A stretch of DNA of 64,000 nt, taken from positions 246,687-310,686 of the forward strand of contig VSDK01021987.1 in the NCBI GenBank assembly GCA_009767595.1. The letters run 5' to 3'. Shown here in pieces: positions 1 through 9,748 of this stretch. Each line of letters begins with the position of its first letter. The stretch's first letter is position 1. This DNA is from Symbiodinium kawagutii. Taxonomy: Eukaryota; Sar; Dinophyceae; Suessiales; Symbiodiniaceae. The translations under genes were made by a program, and so were the position numbers. The notes below the pieces were generated by a model, which was not told where the DNA came from, made no database searches, and saw nothing but the letters and a program-made list of their open reading frames with translations.

Positions 1-104
1 TATGTATGTATGTATGTATGTATGTATGTATGTATGTATGTATGTATGTATGTATGTATGTATGTATGTATGTATGTATGTATGTATATATATATATATA
101 TTTA
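1..104. repeat. (TATG)n microsatellite running into (TA)n
   Basis: About 21 perfect TATG units fill the left edge of the window, followed by a short TA run at 88-102. The repeat continues off the left edge, so its full length is unknown. Open frames across it encode only the repeat and are not genes. Confidence 0.97.
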
Positions 105-1675
105 TATTTGCATACATACACAATCATACACATATATACATACATACAGTATATGTAGATGTATGGATGTGTATACAGTCTATCTACAGATATACTGATG
201 GTCACTGCCCCCAAATGGACCTACCTTTGAGGTCGGGGCCGTTCACATTGTACCAACAGCATCATTAACAGTGATTAATTAATTATTCACTATCAACACC
301 TAGCTTACACATTTACCGAGCAATAGTCTGATTTAGTTGATTGGTTTAACTACTACTTAACCACTGCTAACCACTAATTTCCCGATATTAGTTGATTGGC
401 TTGCTCTGCTGGTTGTGCCCGCGCTGATCACCAGGCCGAGCACCAGCGTGTTGCTGATGTGGCGGTACGGGCACCTGGGGGCGCCATCGACCTGCGTAGT
501 TACAGGAAGCCAGTATCCACCAAGGATGAGCAACGCTGCAATGATAGGGATATACTAACCAACAATGGTGTATGTAGAGATTTCCTGACCAACAATAGGG
601 TATATATCGAGACATGTGTTTTTTTGTAGAGACATGCTGATCGAACAGTACAGGGCTGATACACTAAGCAACAACAGCGTAGGCAGAGCCTGGTGACAAA
701 GATATTTGGTGGCGTCATGGAGGATCTGCAGTGACGAACCACTATATTCTATACGAAGGATGAGTATTTCACCAAGAGACCTTTCACATACTGGGATCTA
801 ATCAACAGTAGGCAACCACAAGACTGGGGCTGCCAACAAGCGCTATCGCCTTCGAACTTGCTTGTTCCCGGAAACAAGCGATCATCCATGACTTCGGACA
901 CTTTGGTGTATCCCGAAATGGTGGGATGCCGCGGTTTCCCAGGAAGGATTACGATGGGCCTAGGACACCTTTGTTTTAAAACCGGACTCAGCTGCAAACC
1001 AGAGCCATGTCAGCCATGCTATGAAATGGAACTGGTCCAGCATTTTTGGCTCAGAGCCAGACTGCTTGTCAAACAGCCCCTCCATGCGATGGTTGTGATG
1101 TCCAGCTCAGTTGAACACAGAGACAGTGACGAGCATGATGACCACTTTGGAGGACTAATCCTGTTTATATCTGGCTGTTTGAGATACGTCATCAAACTAT
1201 TTGGTGAACTGGACTATCATCACATATCATCACACCATTGCACTGGATACCTCTTGTCCAGCCTCCTGCCACTGGTCGAATTTGGCACGGCCAAGCCATA
1301 ACATGCGAGGCTAGTTGAAGACCGCAACTTTGGTCCATCTTTTTCACAAGCGATCAACCCTACTTGTAGTGACAACCCCTAGAAATACAAGTTACTTGTA
1401 GTGACAACTTGTAGCGAGCATGGGTTTTGACACCCTTTGACATGTTTTGACGCGCAGAGCTTCACAGATCAAATACACGCGGCCAATTCACTACGGCCAT
1501 GTATGTGCTTCAAGTGATGCGAGCGTCCATTCCTCTGGGAGATTGGCCTGTGATGCTAAAGTGATGTGTGTTTCAGCAATCGTTACGAAAGACCTTTCAT
1601 GCCCTCATGGCGACCTGACCCTGGAGATGTCAGGCGCAGTGAATTTGTCCGATGTGCAGTGGTCTGAATTATTGT
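105..1675. other. Non-coding stretch, no supported gene
   Basis: Mixed sequence with no recognisable gene. A 147-codon open frame at 858-1301 (+) has unremarkable composition, no recognisable domain and no convincing splice sites, so it is not called. Short direct repeats of 'acttgtagtgacaac' occur near 1360-1415. Confidence 0.5.
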
Positions 1676-1948
1676 TCAATGGGGGTGGACATGGTTGTGT
1701 ACCTTGGATCCTCGGTGGTCAAAGTCTCTGCCACCCGGAACTCCATGAGTTTCAGATTCCAAAAATTGTTCCTTCGGCTTTCCAAATCTGATGCGTGACT
1801 GATCCCAGTTTCCGCGCCAGGGAATGGCGTCGGCGTTGCCGCTCATCAGCTCGCGGAGCTCAAGTGCAAGCCCACGGAAAGAGGTGAAGGCGGGGCTGGA
1901 GATTGATTCTGTGGTCGTTCCAGCGCATCTATGGTCATCTATGGTCAT
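1676..1948 (-). CDS. Exon-like open segment, unknown product
   Basis: The minus-strand frame is open and has balanced, protein-like composition (for example the run SPAFTSFRGLALELRELMSG), whereas the plus-strand frame opposite looks less regular. No family is recognised. No clear splice acceptor fixes the 5' edge. It could be an isolated exon, a decayed gene or chance. Confidence 0.22.
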   Translation of the reverse strand: MTIDDHRCAGTTTESISSPAFTSFRGLALELRELMSGNADAIPWRGNWDQSRIRFGKPKEQFLESETHGVPGGRDFDHRGSKVHNHVHPH

Positions 1949-3250
1949 CTGTGGTCCTTAATCATGCTGGTTATTCCATCATTTAACCATGATCTAGCCA
2001 CGATATATAGAAACATTGTCTATATCTGATTCTACATGTAGATTAGTTACACGGGGCAGTCATTAATTAAGGCTGTAGGCCGTGGCTAAGCTCTGTGTGA
2101 CTATGAAGTGCTTGGAGGTTCCATCCATTTTATGATCATCATGAATAAAGCCTGGTCATGTTGACCCCATCCATTTTACGGACGTTGGAGAAGCATCACA
2201 CTCTCACATCCGGAGAACTTTGCGTTTGGCCTGAGGTTGATCGGATATGAAATGCGTATGTATAAGTATGAGTTGGAGCGAGGGACCGCAGCAGTGATCT
2301 TCTGTAATGAGGCAACTTGTTGATATTTAGCAATGAGGACATTTGTAACTGTCTAGTAATTAGCCGCCCAAGTGCTTAGTTTTGACATTTTTAGTCATAG
2401 CAACCAACAGAAGCGGTTGGGAGATGCAGCTGGTGCTCTGAACGTTGCTGGATGAGATGACTGTCAACGTGGCCAGGAAATCATGGGCTCATGAAGTAGC
2501 CAACAGTGCATTGATTACGAATCCCTACCAATCATTGATTCATGTCAATATGAACCATCATGACCACCATACCAGGAGCAAAGACTTGTGAGACCCAGAT
2601 CCGATGCTCAGAATCACAGATGATACACTGGCACTGGGAAGTAGCAGCTGGGATCAGCACAGCTTGGCGCCTTGCCCCAGGGCGACGTTCAGCTCCCGGC
2701 CTTGCGAGACTTCAGCATGGCTACCACGACGCTGGGGCTGAGGCAAGCGTTTTCAAGGCTGGTACAGGCCATGGGTGTTCCAGCAATATTCTTCAAATCA
2801 AATCTCATACAACAAACCAAATCGATCAAATCAACAAGCCATTGGATTTTATAGAAATCCCAATCAAATCCAATGCGAATGCGAAAGGATCACGCTGCTT
2901 GAGACTTTCGAAATGATGTTTGGATCGCAATGATGGGTGCAGCAAGTCCCAAGGAACCCAGCTCTTGATTTCTGCAGCGGGTGCATATCCATTGCCATCA
3001 TCGTTTGTTGGATCTATTGGGGATCATCGCTGATAATCCGTGGAAATGGTTGATAGTAGCTAGGTGGCATTTTGACTGATTTGACTTATCACTCATGTCT
3101 ACTGATGATCAGCTATAGCTAATATCTGTACCAATGGTGGCTAGCTATGCTTAGTAGTTGATCATGATCACTGCTCACCCTGCAGATCACACCGGAGCAG
3201 ATCTCTCAGGTGTAGCTCTGCAGGGGCCTTGTCCCTCCTGACGAATCTAA
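1949..3250. other. Intergenic stretch
   Basis: A+T-rich sequence with scattered ATGATC and TGGTTGAT words. A GC-richer island at about 2660-2790 is open in two overlapping frames, but neither resembles a known protein, so no gene is called. Confidence 0.45.
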
Positions 3251-3263
3251 AATGGTTGGCCCG

Positions 3264-3342
3264 TTTTGGCTTCACAATCCCTCTATGAGCGGCTTCACCT
3301 CCATTCATGGATCCCAGCTTAAATCTGATTGTGAAGCCAAAA
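3264..3342. repeat. 16-bp perfect inverted repeat with SL-like core
   Basis: Bases 3264-3279 (TTTTGGCTTCACAATC) are the exact reverse complement of 3327-3342. The flanks are partly complementary too, and the loop is 47 bases. The arm contains CATTTTGGCT on the minus strand, which resembles part of the dinoflagellate spliced leader, but the rest of the leader does not match. It is probably a small palindromic element. Confidence 0.7.
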
Positions 3343-3905
3343 TGGGCGCATTGCACCAATCTACATGGTTGCTTTCAGAACCACTGAGCACGGTGGGGTC
3401 CTGTCATGTCAGGTCTGCTGCATAAAAATCCATCTTCACCCACATGTATTTTTTCCAAGAAGGAACCCCAACGAATGTTGCGTCAGTGTACTCCAACATT
3501 TGAGAAGCGGCTCAAAACCAGTCATCACATTATCATATTCCCCAGGTACCAATGGAAGTTAGACAATTGTTTGGATCAATCCCTCAGAAGAAGGTTCTTT
3601 CTGAGGGTTCTCAGGTTTTCTCAGGGTGCCTTTGGGGGCCTTAGGGGCAGGAGTACCTGCCCTCAACGATCATTTCGAGCGGAGATACGATCCAAATTTC
3701 GCGGTAAAAGTTTATGGAAACGTAAAACCATGACTAAACCTATTTGAACCTAAATTCACGGTTCTCCATTGAGACAAGACGCATCATTCTGTGTGAAGTC
3801 TTGGTGCCTCATTGATGGATATGTTCTTCAGTATCAACACATTGCAGACGTGCATCTAAAGCATGCTGATGGTGGCAAACTGTAGATACCAAAGTATAAC
3901 AAATT

Positions 3906-3965
3906 GATGGCTTTCACTTTCACACTTTCTTCACACTTTCACACTTTCACTGGCAGCTCTCTGAG
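3906..3965 (+). promoter_or_regulatory. Polypyrimidine tract and AG, candidate trans-splice acceptor
   Basis: A C/T-rich tract made of repeated 'cactttcac' words ends in 'ggcag' about 10 bases before the ATG at 3966. A polypyrimidine tract plus AG just upstream of a start codon is the expected form of a spliced-leader acceptor in dinoflagellates. This is inferred from position and composition only. Confidence 0.4.
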
Positions 3966-4318
3966 ATGGCTAACCGTGATTTCTCTGCCAAAGAGGATGA
4001 TTTTGCGTGCCATCTCAGCTGGTTCCCCCAGAAGAACAGGGTCCAGGCTGTTGAGGCAAGGGCGGCAGTGCTGGCGCTCAGGACCAAGCGCATGAGAGCC
4101 CTGGCTGACAAGCAGGCGTGGGACTTGTTCCGGGACCATGGGAGCACGACAGCTGTCATGATGGCGATGAGAATGATGCATTGTCTGATGAGAATGATGG
4201 TGATGATGGTGATGCTGATTGTAGCGGCGACAGCGAAGATAAAGATCCGATTGGTAATCTCGACGACGATGATGGTCAGGACAGGGATGCTCGTAATGAT
4301 CATGCCGCTTATAGATAA
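3966..4318 (+). pseudogene. Small gene with acidic C-terminus, interrupted by one frameshift
   Basis: From ATG 3966 the frame reads MANRDFSAKEDDF and then an alpha-helical, Ala/Arg-rich segment (VEARAAVLALRTKRMRALAD). At about 4130-4160 this frame degenerates into Met repeats. A second frame then takes over with a very acidic run (DGDENDALSDEN, LDDDDGQD) and stops at 4316-4318. The protein-like halves suggest one gene of about 115 residues broken by a single-base indel, or a sequence error. The acidic half partly overlaps GATGATG-like repetition, so some of its acidity could be repeat-derived. No family is recognised. A pyrimidine tract sits just upstream. Confidence 0.45.
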
Positions 4319-5153
4319 CGGTGATGAGATAATCATCATGGCGACAATACTGTTGAACTATGTATGTTACAGATTATTGATCAAACCCATCCCAAAAGAT
4401 AGAAACCTCCAAAGATTGCATTTGTCATCCAAAGGTTGCATTAGGTTTTGATGACATGTAATATGATTGGTAAGCTTCTATGCCCAACACAAACTGGATC
4501 TCAGGAACATCACGGACTTTACAGGAATCAATGAACCATGAATTATACATGTTTTCCTGTTCCTGTCAGCAACAGCACAAATTCATCAGGAAGGACTACA
4601 GATCCTTGTATTCACCAACATGGACCCTTCTGAGCGGATAAGAGCCTTCAGCCCCACGTCTGTGAGGGCCCATCTTAGTTTTTGGAAGATTGGTCCGATT
4701 GCAATGGACGGACCATTTTGAATCACAATGATCTCAAGGTTCCAATGACGAACCAGTGGTGCTTACTGGTTTTTGTCCATGGATCTCCGGTTGAAAGCCA
4801 AAGACGATACAAACCCAAAATGGGACACCAGCGACCCCAACAAACATCGGAGTTGCGTCGCTTCCTTCCACAAGGGCTCCCTTGAAAGTGCACCACCTGT
4901 GTTGGCCCGCACCAACCTTCACTGGCAGAGTGCATGGATTTTCGACTGCCGGCAACTGTTGGTTGGATACGGTGCCACAGTGCCATAGATTGGACGTTGA
5001 TCACAGTGGTTACTGCTTGGGTTTCTTGGTTGATGATGGTTGCTGATACTATATGATACTTAATGATGGTTCATGATTATACTAGGGGTATGCCAACTGT
5101 AGTTGTACGTTAATAGTGGTTATAGTGGGCTACAGCTGGTATACCCCTGATGA
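4319..5153. other. Intergenic stretch
   Basis: No gene seen. Overlapping open frames on both strands at 4680-5004 are short and unsupported. From 5025 the sequence becomes a TGGTTGATGATGG-type low-complexity tract. Confidence 0.45.
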
Positions 5154-5360
5154 TTGTGGCGGTTGATGATGGATGTCTTGGTTGCTGCTTGTGACAGCCG
5201 TGGCGTGGCGGCGGTTGATGGCTGGTGCAGTGTAGGTCGAACTGAAGAGGCAGATCCAGGCACGGGACGGGGGGTGCCAAGCGGGAGGAACAGGCGACAG
5301 TTCGGTGACCTGGTGGTGTCCAAAGTGGCAGATGGACGACCTGAAGAAGTTAAGGTGTAG
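5154..5360 (+). CDS. Short GC-rich ORF, unknown product
   Basis: A 68-codon open frame lies in a GC-rich island. Its second half is protein-like (RNRRQFGDLVVSKVADGRPE) and it ends in TAG. The beginning overlaps a TGATGATGG tract, so any real coding part probably starts inside, near 5200. It could be the last exon of a gene. No family is identified. Confidence 0.25.
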   Translation: MWRLMMDVLVAACDSRGVAAVDGWCSVGRTEEADPGTGRGVPSGRNRRQFGDLVVSKVADGRPEEVKV

Positions 5361-7194
5361 AAGAACATGAGTAAGAACAGTAATTAGATATGATAATTAT
5401 ATTAAGAAAACATTAAATATGATATCATTTAATAACTATATTAAGAAAACTAAAGATAGTGATTTCAGAATGATTGATTACGTACTCGTAGTGTACCAAT
5501 TGGTGCATTTTGCAAACAGTAGGAAGGTCTTTGAGGAATGGTTGAATGCGCGCTCAATGCTGACCAAAGTAAGAATGGATCCATGATTTTTGCAGAAACC
5601 ATTGCAATTGTTGGCATTGAAACCATCGCCTACATTGCTCCCATACTGCTCCACTGCTCGACTAGCTGTAATTATACTGCGCATCCTTGCGTCCCAACTA
5701 GTTTCATGGGCTCAGCCAGTGGGTCTTCTTTTAGTACCCACCATAGCTTCTATCCCAAACTTCCCCAAAGTCACCACCATGAGACCATTCTCTAATCCCA
5801 TTCTAATCCCATCTTGACCTGCTTGTTTCCCCACAGCCTGCGCCCCTCTTAGACTTCGACCCGCTCTGTGAATCGATACCCACTTCAGGAGGCGCGCTCC
5901 TGTGAAACGCCTCCGCCCCCCGTTTCTCACCGTGTGGATCCGCCGGACTGGCGCAGCAAAGGACGGCACGGTGGGCTGGTGAGGGGCTTAGAAAGGTTAA
6001 GAATGGAGGAAAAATGATAAAAATATGTGAAACATGTGTTAAATGATGATCGTATATGTGAAAAATGTGTTCAGTTTTGGTTCTTGTAAGGATAATTCTT
6101 GTTCGATAATGGCTAAACATGGCTAGTAATGATCAATCATGACTGAATATGATTGGTATTTGTTGTATAGATGGGGTTCATGGTGGTTGAATATGGTTTG
6201 CAATGGTCAGTGGTTGAACATGATGGACTCTGGTTCGAAGCCGAACAAGAACAATGCGCGGGGATCTTTGGAGGATACCCATATGCGTAGACATGACTGT
6301 TTGGTTATAGTTGTACGCTGGTCATGTGGGATGGATATCCATGGATCCAGCAGGGGATACTTGTCCACGAGCAGCTGGCAAAACCACCCAAGGCGCACCA
6401 AGCTGGGTTACCAGTAGCTAAGAATGGAGCACTGCTGCAGTAATTTGACATACTAGTACACCTAGAAGCATGATGATGGTTTACATACCCCACTAATATT
6501 TCTTTATCATTGAGTGTGCTACACCAATTTTGGGCCTATGTAGTTGGAGGATTCGTCTTCGTGGACAGCTATGAATTGTAGCGATTCCAATGGACAGATC
6601 CAACCCATTTGCTTCGCTCATCTTCAGAAGTCATCAGTAAGCTCCGGTACTTCAACGGAGCGGGCCACGCATGTGACGAAGGAAGTGGCAAAGGAGCTCC
6701 ACCAATGTATGCACCGAGAAGTTCCGCGGCAGGTGGGGCAGTGAGATTGCTGCTGGGGGTTGCACTGGCATATTGGTGGAATTGTCATGAGCTCTAGCGG
6801 AAATTGTCAAGAGCTATACTGGGAATTCTCACAAAGGACTAGATCCAATCAGTTTAGTTTGGCAGTAGCAGTTGATGGATCAGTGGTGTCAGCCACAATC
6901 ATGGACTTGTGGATCACTCCGGGTTTGATCCACCTCCGCATCTCATAACCATGACAGCATGCATCTACTGATGGCTCACATGGACGTCAGATAGGCAGCA
7001 CAAGAACTAGGTAACTAGATGTTGGATGTGTTGGTCCAGGGTATCAAAATGTATCAAAAGAACCCTGGTAGATTTTGGGGTCCACCGTTATTGAACCCAC
7101 ATGACTTCATTTTTAGGCAGTGCCCCCCTAAGATCAACGGTTGACTGATCATAAATCAACCACAATCCCCCCCATTGTTGCTTGATTTCTCAAT
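5361..7194. other. Intergenic stretch with weak exon-like islands
   Basis: Mostly low-complexity A+T-rich sequence. A GC-rich island at 5820-5990 has a good acceptor (tttccccacag near 5835), but every frame after it stops within about 25 codons. A second island at 6540-6790 is open in two frames without recognisable similarity. Neither is called. Confidence 0.4.
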
Positions 7195-7330
7195 GCTTAG
7201 TTGTTAGCGTACCAACCATACTCCACCATAACCCACCATAACCCACCACAATCAAAAATATTCAACCAAAACCCACCATAACCAACCATAACCCACCACA
7301 ATCCACCATAATCCACCTTATTCAACCACG
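7195..7330. repeat. Degenerate CCATAACCCA repeat tract
   Basis: About a dozen imperfect copies of a 10-11 bp word (ccaccataac / ccaccacaatc) lie in tandem. This is the complementary strand of the TGGTTATGG-type tracts seen elsewhere in the window. Confidence 0.8.
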
Positions 7331-7520
7331 AAGACTCCTGTTTTTCATCGGGGTGCCACCAACCAGCATGGCTGGGCCGCTGCCAGGCTCAGCTGCTCCC
7401 TGGTGGCTGCCGGACCCCTCCCAGCGCGCCAGGGCTGCAGAAGCCGCCAAGGCGGAGTTGGGATCCCCAGCGGCACAGGGTGGAGATCCATGGATGACCT
7501 GCTGCACCCCATGGTTTTAC

Positions 7521-7537
7521 AGGGGGTTAGAATGGTT
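7521..7537. repeat. Target-site duplication, 3' side of DNMT LINE
   Basis: The 17 bases AGGGGGTTAGAATGGTT are identical to 17918-17934. The copies differ on both sides (C/T before, GTC/AAT after), so the match ends sharply. They flank exactly the retrotransposon coding block, as expected for target-primed reverse transcription. Confidence 0.93.
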
Positions 7538-7669
7538 GTCACTCTCCCGTTCTGCACTCCCCGCTGCCACCCCGCTGATGCAAGTGGCAACAAGTCTGAA
7601 GACTGAGGTGAATTGCGAAAACAAACGAGATTGACCCCACCTCCCGGCGATTCTAGATGATGACAATTG
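7538..7669 (-). other. LINE 3' untranslated end with stem-loops
   Basis: The 132 bases from the ORF2 stop to the target-site duplication contain TGCCAC (7565-7570) pairing with GTGGCA (7584-7589), and GACTGAGGTGA (7601-7611), whose exact complement TCACCTCAGTC lies at 7675-7685 across the stop codon. There is no poly-A or simple-repeat tail. Such 3' structures can be the template feature recognised by the element's own reverse transcriptase; that role is inferred. Confidence 0.7.
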
Positions 7670-9748
7670 TCAACTCACCTCAGTCTGTGCACTTCGCGTT
7701 TTGCGAAGTTGCGTTCGGTACCTGTGGTACCGTGACAAACGCGCCGGAAGTGTGTCTTCTTCTGGCATGGAAATCGTGGTGGAAATCATTGGTTGCTGAG
7801 CTGGGATGACTATCGGCGCCTCAAACTTGGTTCTTCCATCGTGCTGATGATCCAGGCAGTATTTGCGCACCAGCTCCAAAGTGAGCTGTTGTTGCTGCAT
7901 TACTGGCCTGAGGGGCAAGCCTTTCTTGGAAACCCCGCTTTGTAGAATTGCCAAAGATCGGACATGTTGCGTGGTCATGTCCGGGTGCAGTGGTTTGTCC
8001 GCTAAGTATCGAATGTGGGCAAAACTGTTGCAAAAGGAATTGGTATGGTTGGTGAAGCTGTACGCATCTGGGTCAACGGCAGGTGTTTCTTCGGGGCATC
8101 TGTAGTCTGGTTCAGAGCCCGGACTGGTGTTGACTGGAATGCTATGCTGAGCGAGAAGGCGGAAATTGACTGCGAGTTCCACCCAAGATATGCCTACGTC
8201 TGACTCCTGAGCTGCCTGTGTTTTGGGCCACTTCAGCGTAGTCAGCCATCGGAGCAGGAGACTGGTGAAGACTGCTCCGTACTTGCTGGCCATACAAATT
8301 TCAACTTCGTGGTCTGGCAAGTCAAATAAGGTCCATGGATCTGCTACTTCCCAGTCAACCAATTGCTGGTACTTGACGTCTGGATTTGCTTGAATTTCTG
8401 GCGCAAGGAGTCGGACCCTTGCTGCTGAAAGTTGCCTTCTCAGTTCATATTGAGATCGCAACAGGGAGGCCGCATCTGCTGCTTCTCTGGCCAGCTGTGA
8501 AAACTGCTGTGTCAGGGGCGGTGCGTGTTGTGCTTGTGCTTGTTTGGCTACTTGGTCGGCTGCCCAGTTGCCAGGAATATCCAGGAAACTGGAATCCGTG
8601 AACTCTGGCCAGTCTTGATGCGCTTTGATTTTTTGAACTGGGAGGGGAATATGCTCTTCGTGGTATAGCCTGTGAAGTCGACTGAGCAAATCAAAATTCT
8701 TTCTTGCCTGCAATCTGGAGAGGACCGGTTCATTCTGAATAAGCCAGTGGCATTTGACAACATAAGATGAATCGGTGACCACGGTGCTGCCTGTGCGAAG
8801 TCCATGGACTTTAACAGCTGCGAAGAGTTCTCCTCGAGGGATGGTTTGTGTGCCTGTTACGTGTGCCGCTCCCAGAGTGCGGCACACTTGATCTAAGTGA
8901 ATCGGTTCCGGATGCTGGTGTCTGAGCCAGTCGGGAAGCGGTCGTCGTAACACAACCATGGAGTAGGTGACCAACCTACCGTTGGGTGCCGTGGGTGACA
9001 AGCAACTGGCATCTGTATAAATTTTATCTTCTTGGAATGGTGGCATCGTTGGCTCTGCCTCGGGGAGGCTGTGTTGCAAAACGGTGTGGAATTCGAAATG
9101 CGAGTCATGATAAATGGTGGGCACGGCCAGGTGGACTGGATCCATCTCGTTCAATTTGTCACAGGTTTCTTGATGGTTATGACGGACCATGGCTGTGGCG
9201 TCACACTCGAGCATTTGGTGTCGATGGCTATCTGGCTGTTGGCATAGCTCACACACTGGTTCTACTTGTTCGGCAAACTTGTTTTTCTGATGTGCAAACA
9301 TGACCCCGTTGGTGATCTGCAGGCCCAGTGTTATTTGAAAATCCTCCGGCTGCTTAGCGAATTCTCGATGAGTTGCTCTTCTGTCAATCACTGGAAGGTG
9401 CTGCATATCTTTACGATTGGATGCTTGCACCGAAACATGTTGCATCCATGCATACTCGGCGGCGTGGAGAATGTCCTCAAGATTGGATGTCTTGAGATGC
9501 AAGTTGTGAAATGCAAAGGTGTGCAAATTGCCCTGATTATCGATGCTCCATGCCAGCTTGGCCAGGTAAACTGCAAAAGCAGATGCTGGTCCAACTGCAT
9601 GCTGGATCTTCTTGGGTGGCCGTTTCGCAATGGTGTAGAACAGGTGTTCTTGCTCTTGTGTGGCCTGATCAAAAAATTTCCTGGCATGTTTGATGGCTTC
9701 TTTAAGCACATAAAATTCAGGGTCCACTATCCCCGCTACCAATGCCAT
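7670..9748 (-). CDS. LINE ORF2, part 3: zinc knuckle, RNase H and C-terminal domain
   Basis: This is the C-terminal third of ORF2, in its own frame because of a slip near 9.88 kb. True coding in this frame begins upstream of the first start codon, at about 9880. A zinc knuckle is seen at C166-C169-H177-C182 (CX2CX7HX4C), typical of LINE proteins just after the reverse transcriptase. An RNase H domain follows with the acidic residues D246 (IYTDAS), E307 (PRGEL), D326 (VTDSS) and D398 (NWAADQVA), so the active site looks complete. The remaining 290 residues (with WVELAVNF) form a domain of unknown role. RNase H removes the RNA strand during reverse transcription. The ORF ends at 7670. Confidence 0.9.
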   Translation of the reverse strand: MALVAGIVDPEFYVLKEAIKHARKFFDQATQEQEHLFYTIAKRPPKKIQHAVGPASAFAVYLAKLAWSIDNQGNLHTFAFHNLHLKTSNLEDILHAAEYAWMQHVSVQASNRKDMQHLPVIDRRATHREFAKQPEDFQITLGLQITNGVMFAHQKNKFAEQVEPVCELCQQPDSHRHQMLECDATAMVRHNHQETCDKLNEMDPVHLAVPTIYHDSHFEFHTVLQHSLPEAEPTMPPFQEDKIYTDASCLSPTAPNGRLVTYSMVVLRRPLPDWLRHQHPEPIHLDQVCRTLGAAHVTGTQTIPRGELFAAVKVHGLRTGSTVVTDSSYVVKCHWLIQNEPVLSRLQARKNFDLLSRLHRLYHEEHIPLPVQKIKAHQDWPEFTDSSFLDIPGNWAADQVAKQAQAQHAPPLTQQFSQLAREAADAASLLRSQYELRRQLSAARVRLLAPEIQANPDVKYQQLVDWEVADPWTLFDLPDHEVEICMASKYGAVFTSLLLRWLTTLKWPKTQAAQESDVGISWVELAVNFRLLAQHSIPVNTSPGSEPDYRCPEETPAVDPDAYSFTNHTNSFCNSFAHIRYLADKPLHPDMTTQHVRSLAILQSGVSKKGLPLRPVMQQQQLTLELVRKYCLDHQHDGRTKFEAPIVIPAQQPMISTTISMPEEDTLPARLSRYHRYRTQLRKTRSAQTEVS
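7692..7708 (-). repeat. Perfect 6-bp stem-loop at the end of ORF2
   Basis: CTTCGC and GCGAAG pair around a 5-base loop inside the last codons of the RNase H ORF. With the neighbouring inverted repeats it forms a cluster of structure at the element's 3' end. Confidence 0.7.

Noticed and set aside
1030..1060. Sequence resembling the dinoflagellate spliced leader (catttttggctcag)
   Set aside because: Only the central part matches and an extra T is present; no flanking leader sequence or exon follows.
7050..7150. Possible further MITE copy (ttttggggtcc)
   Set aside because: Only the inner arm word is present; there is no TTTCTCAAAATAG end or inverted partner.
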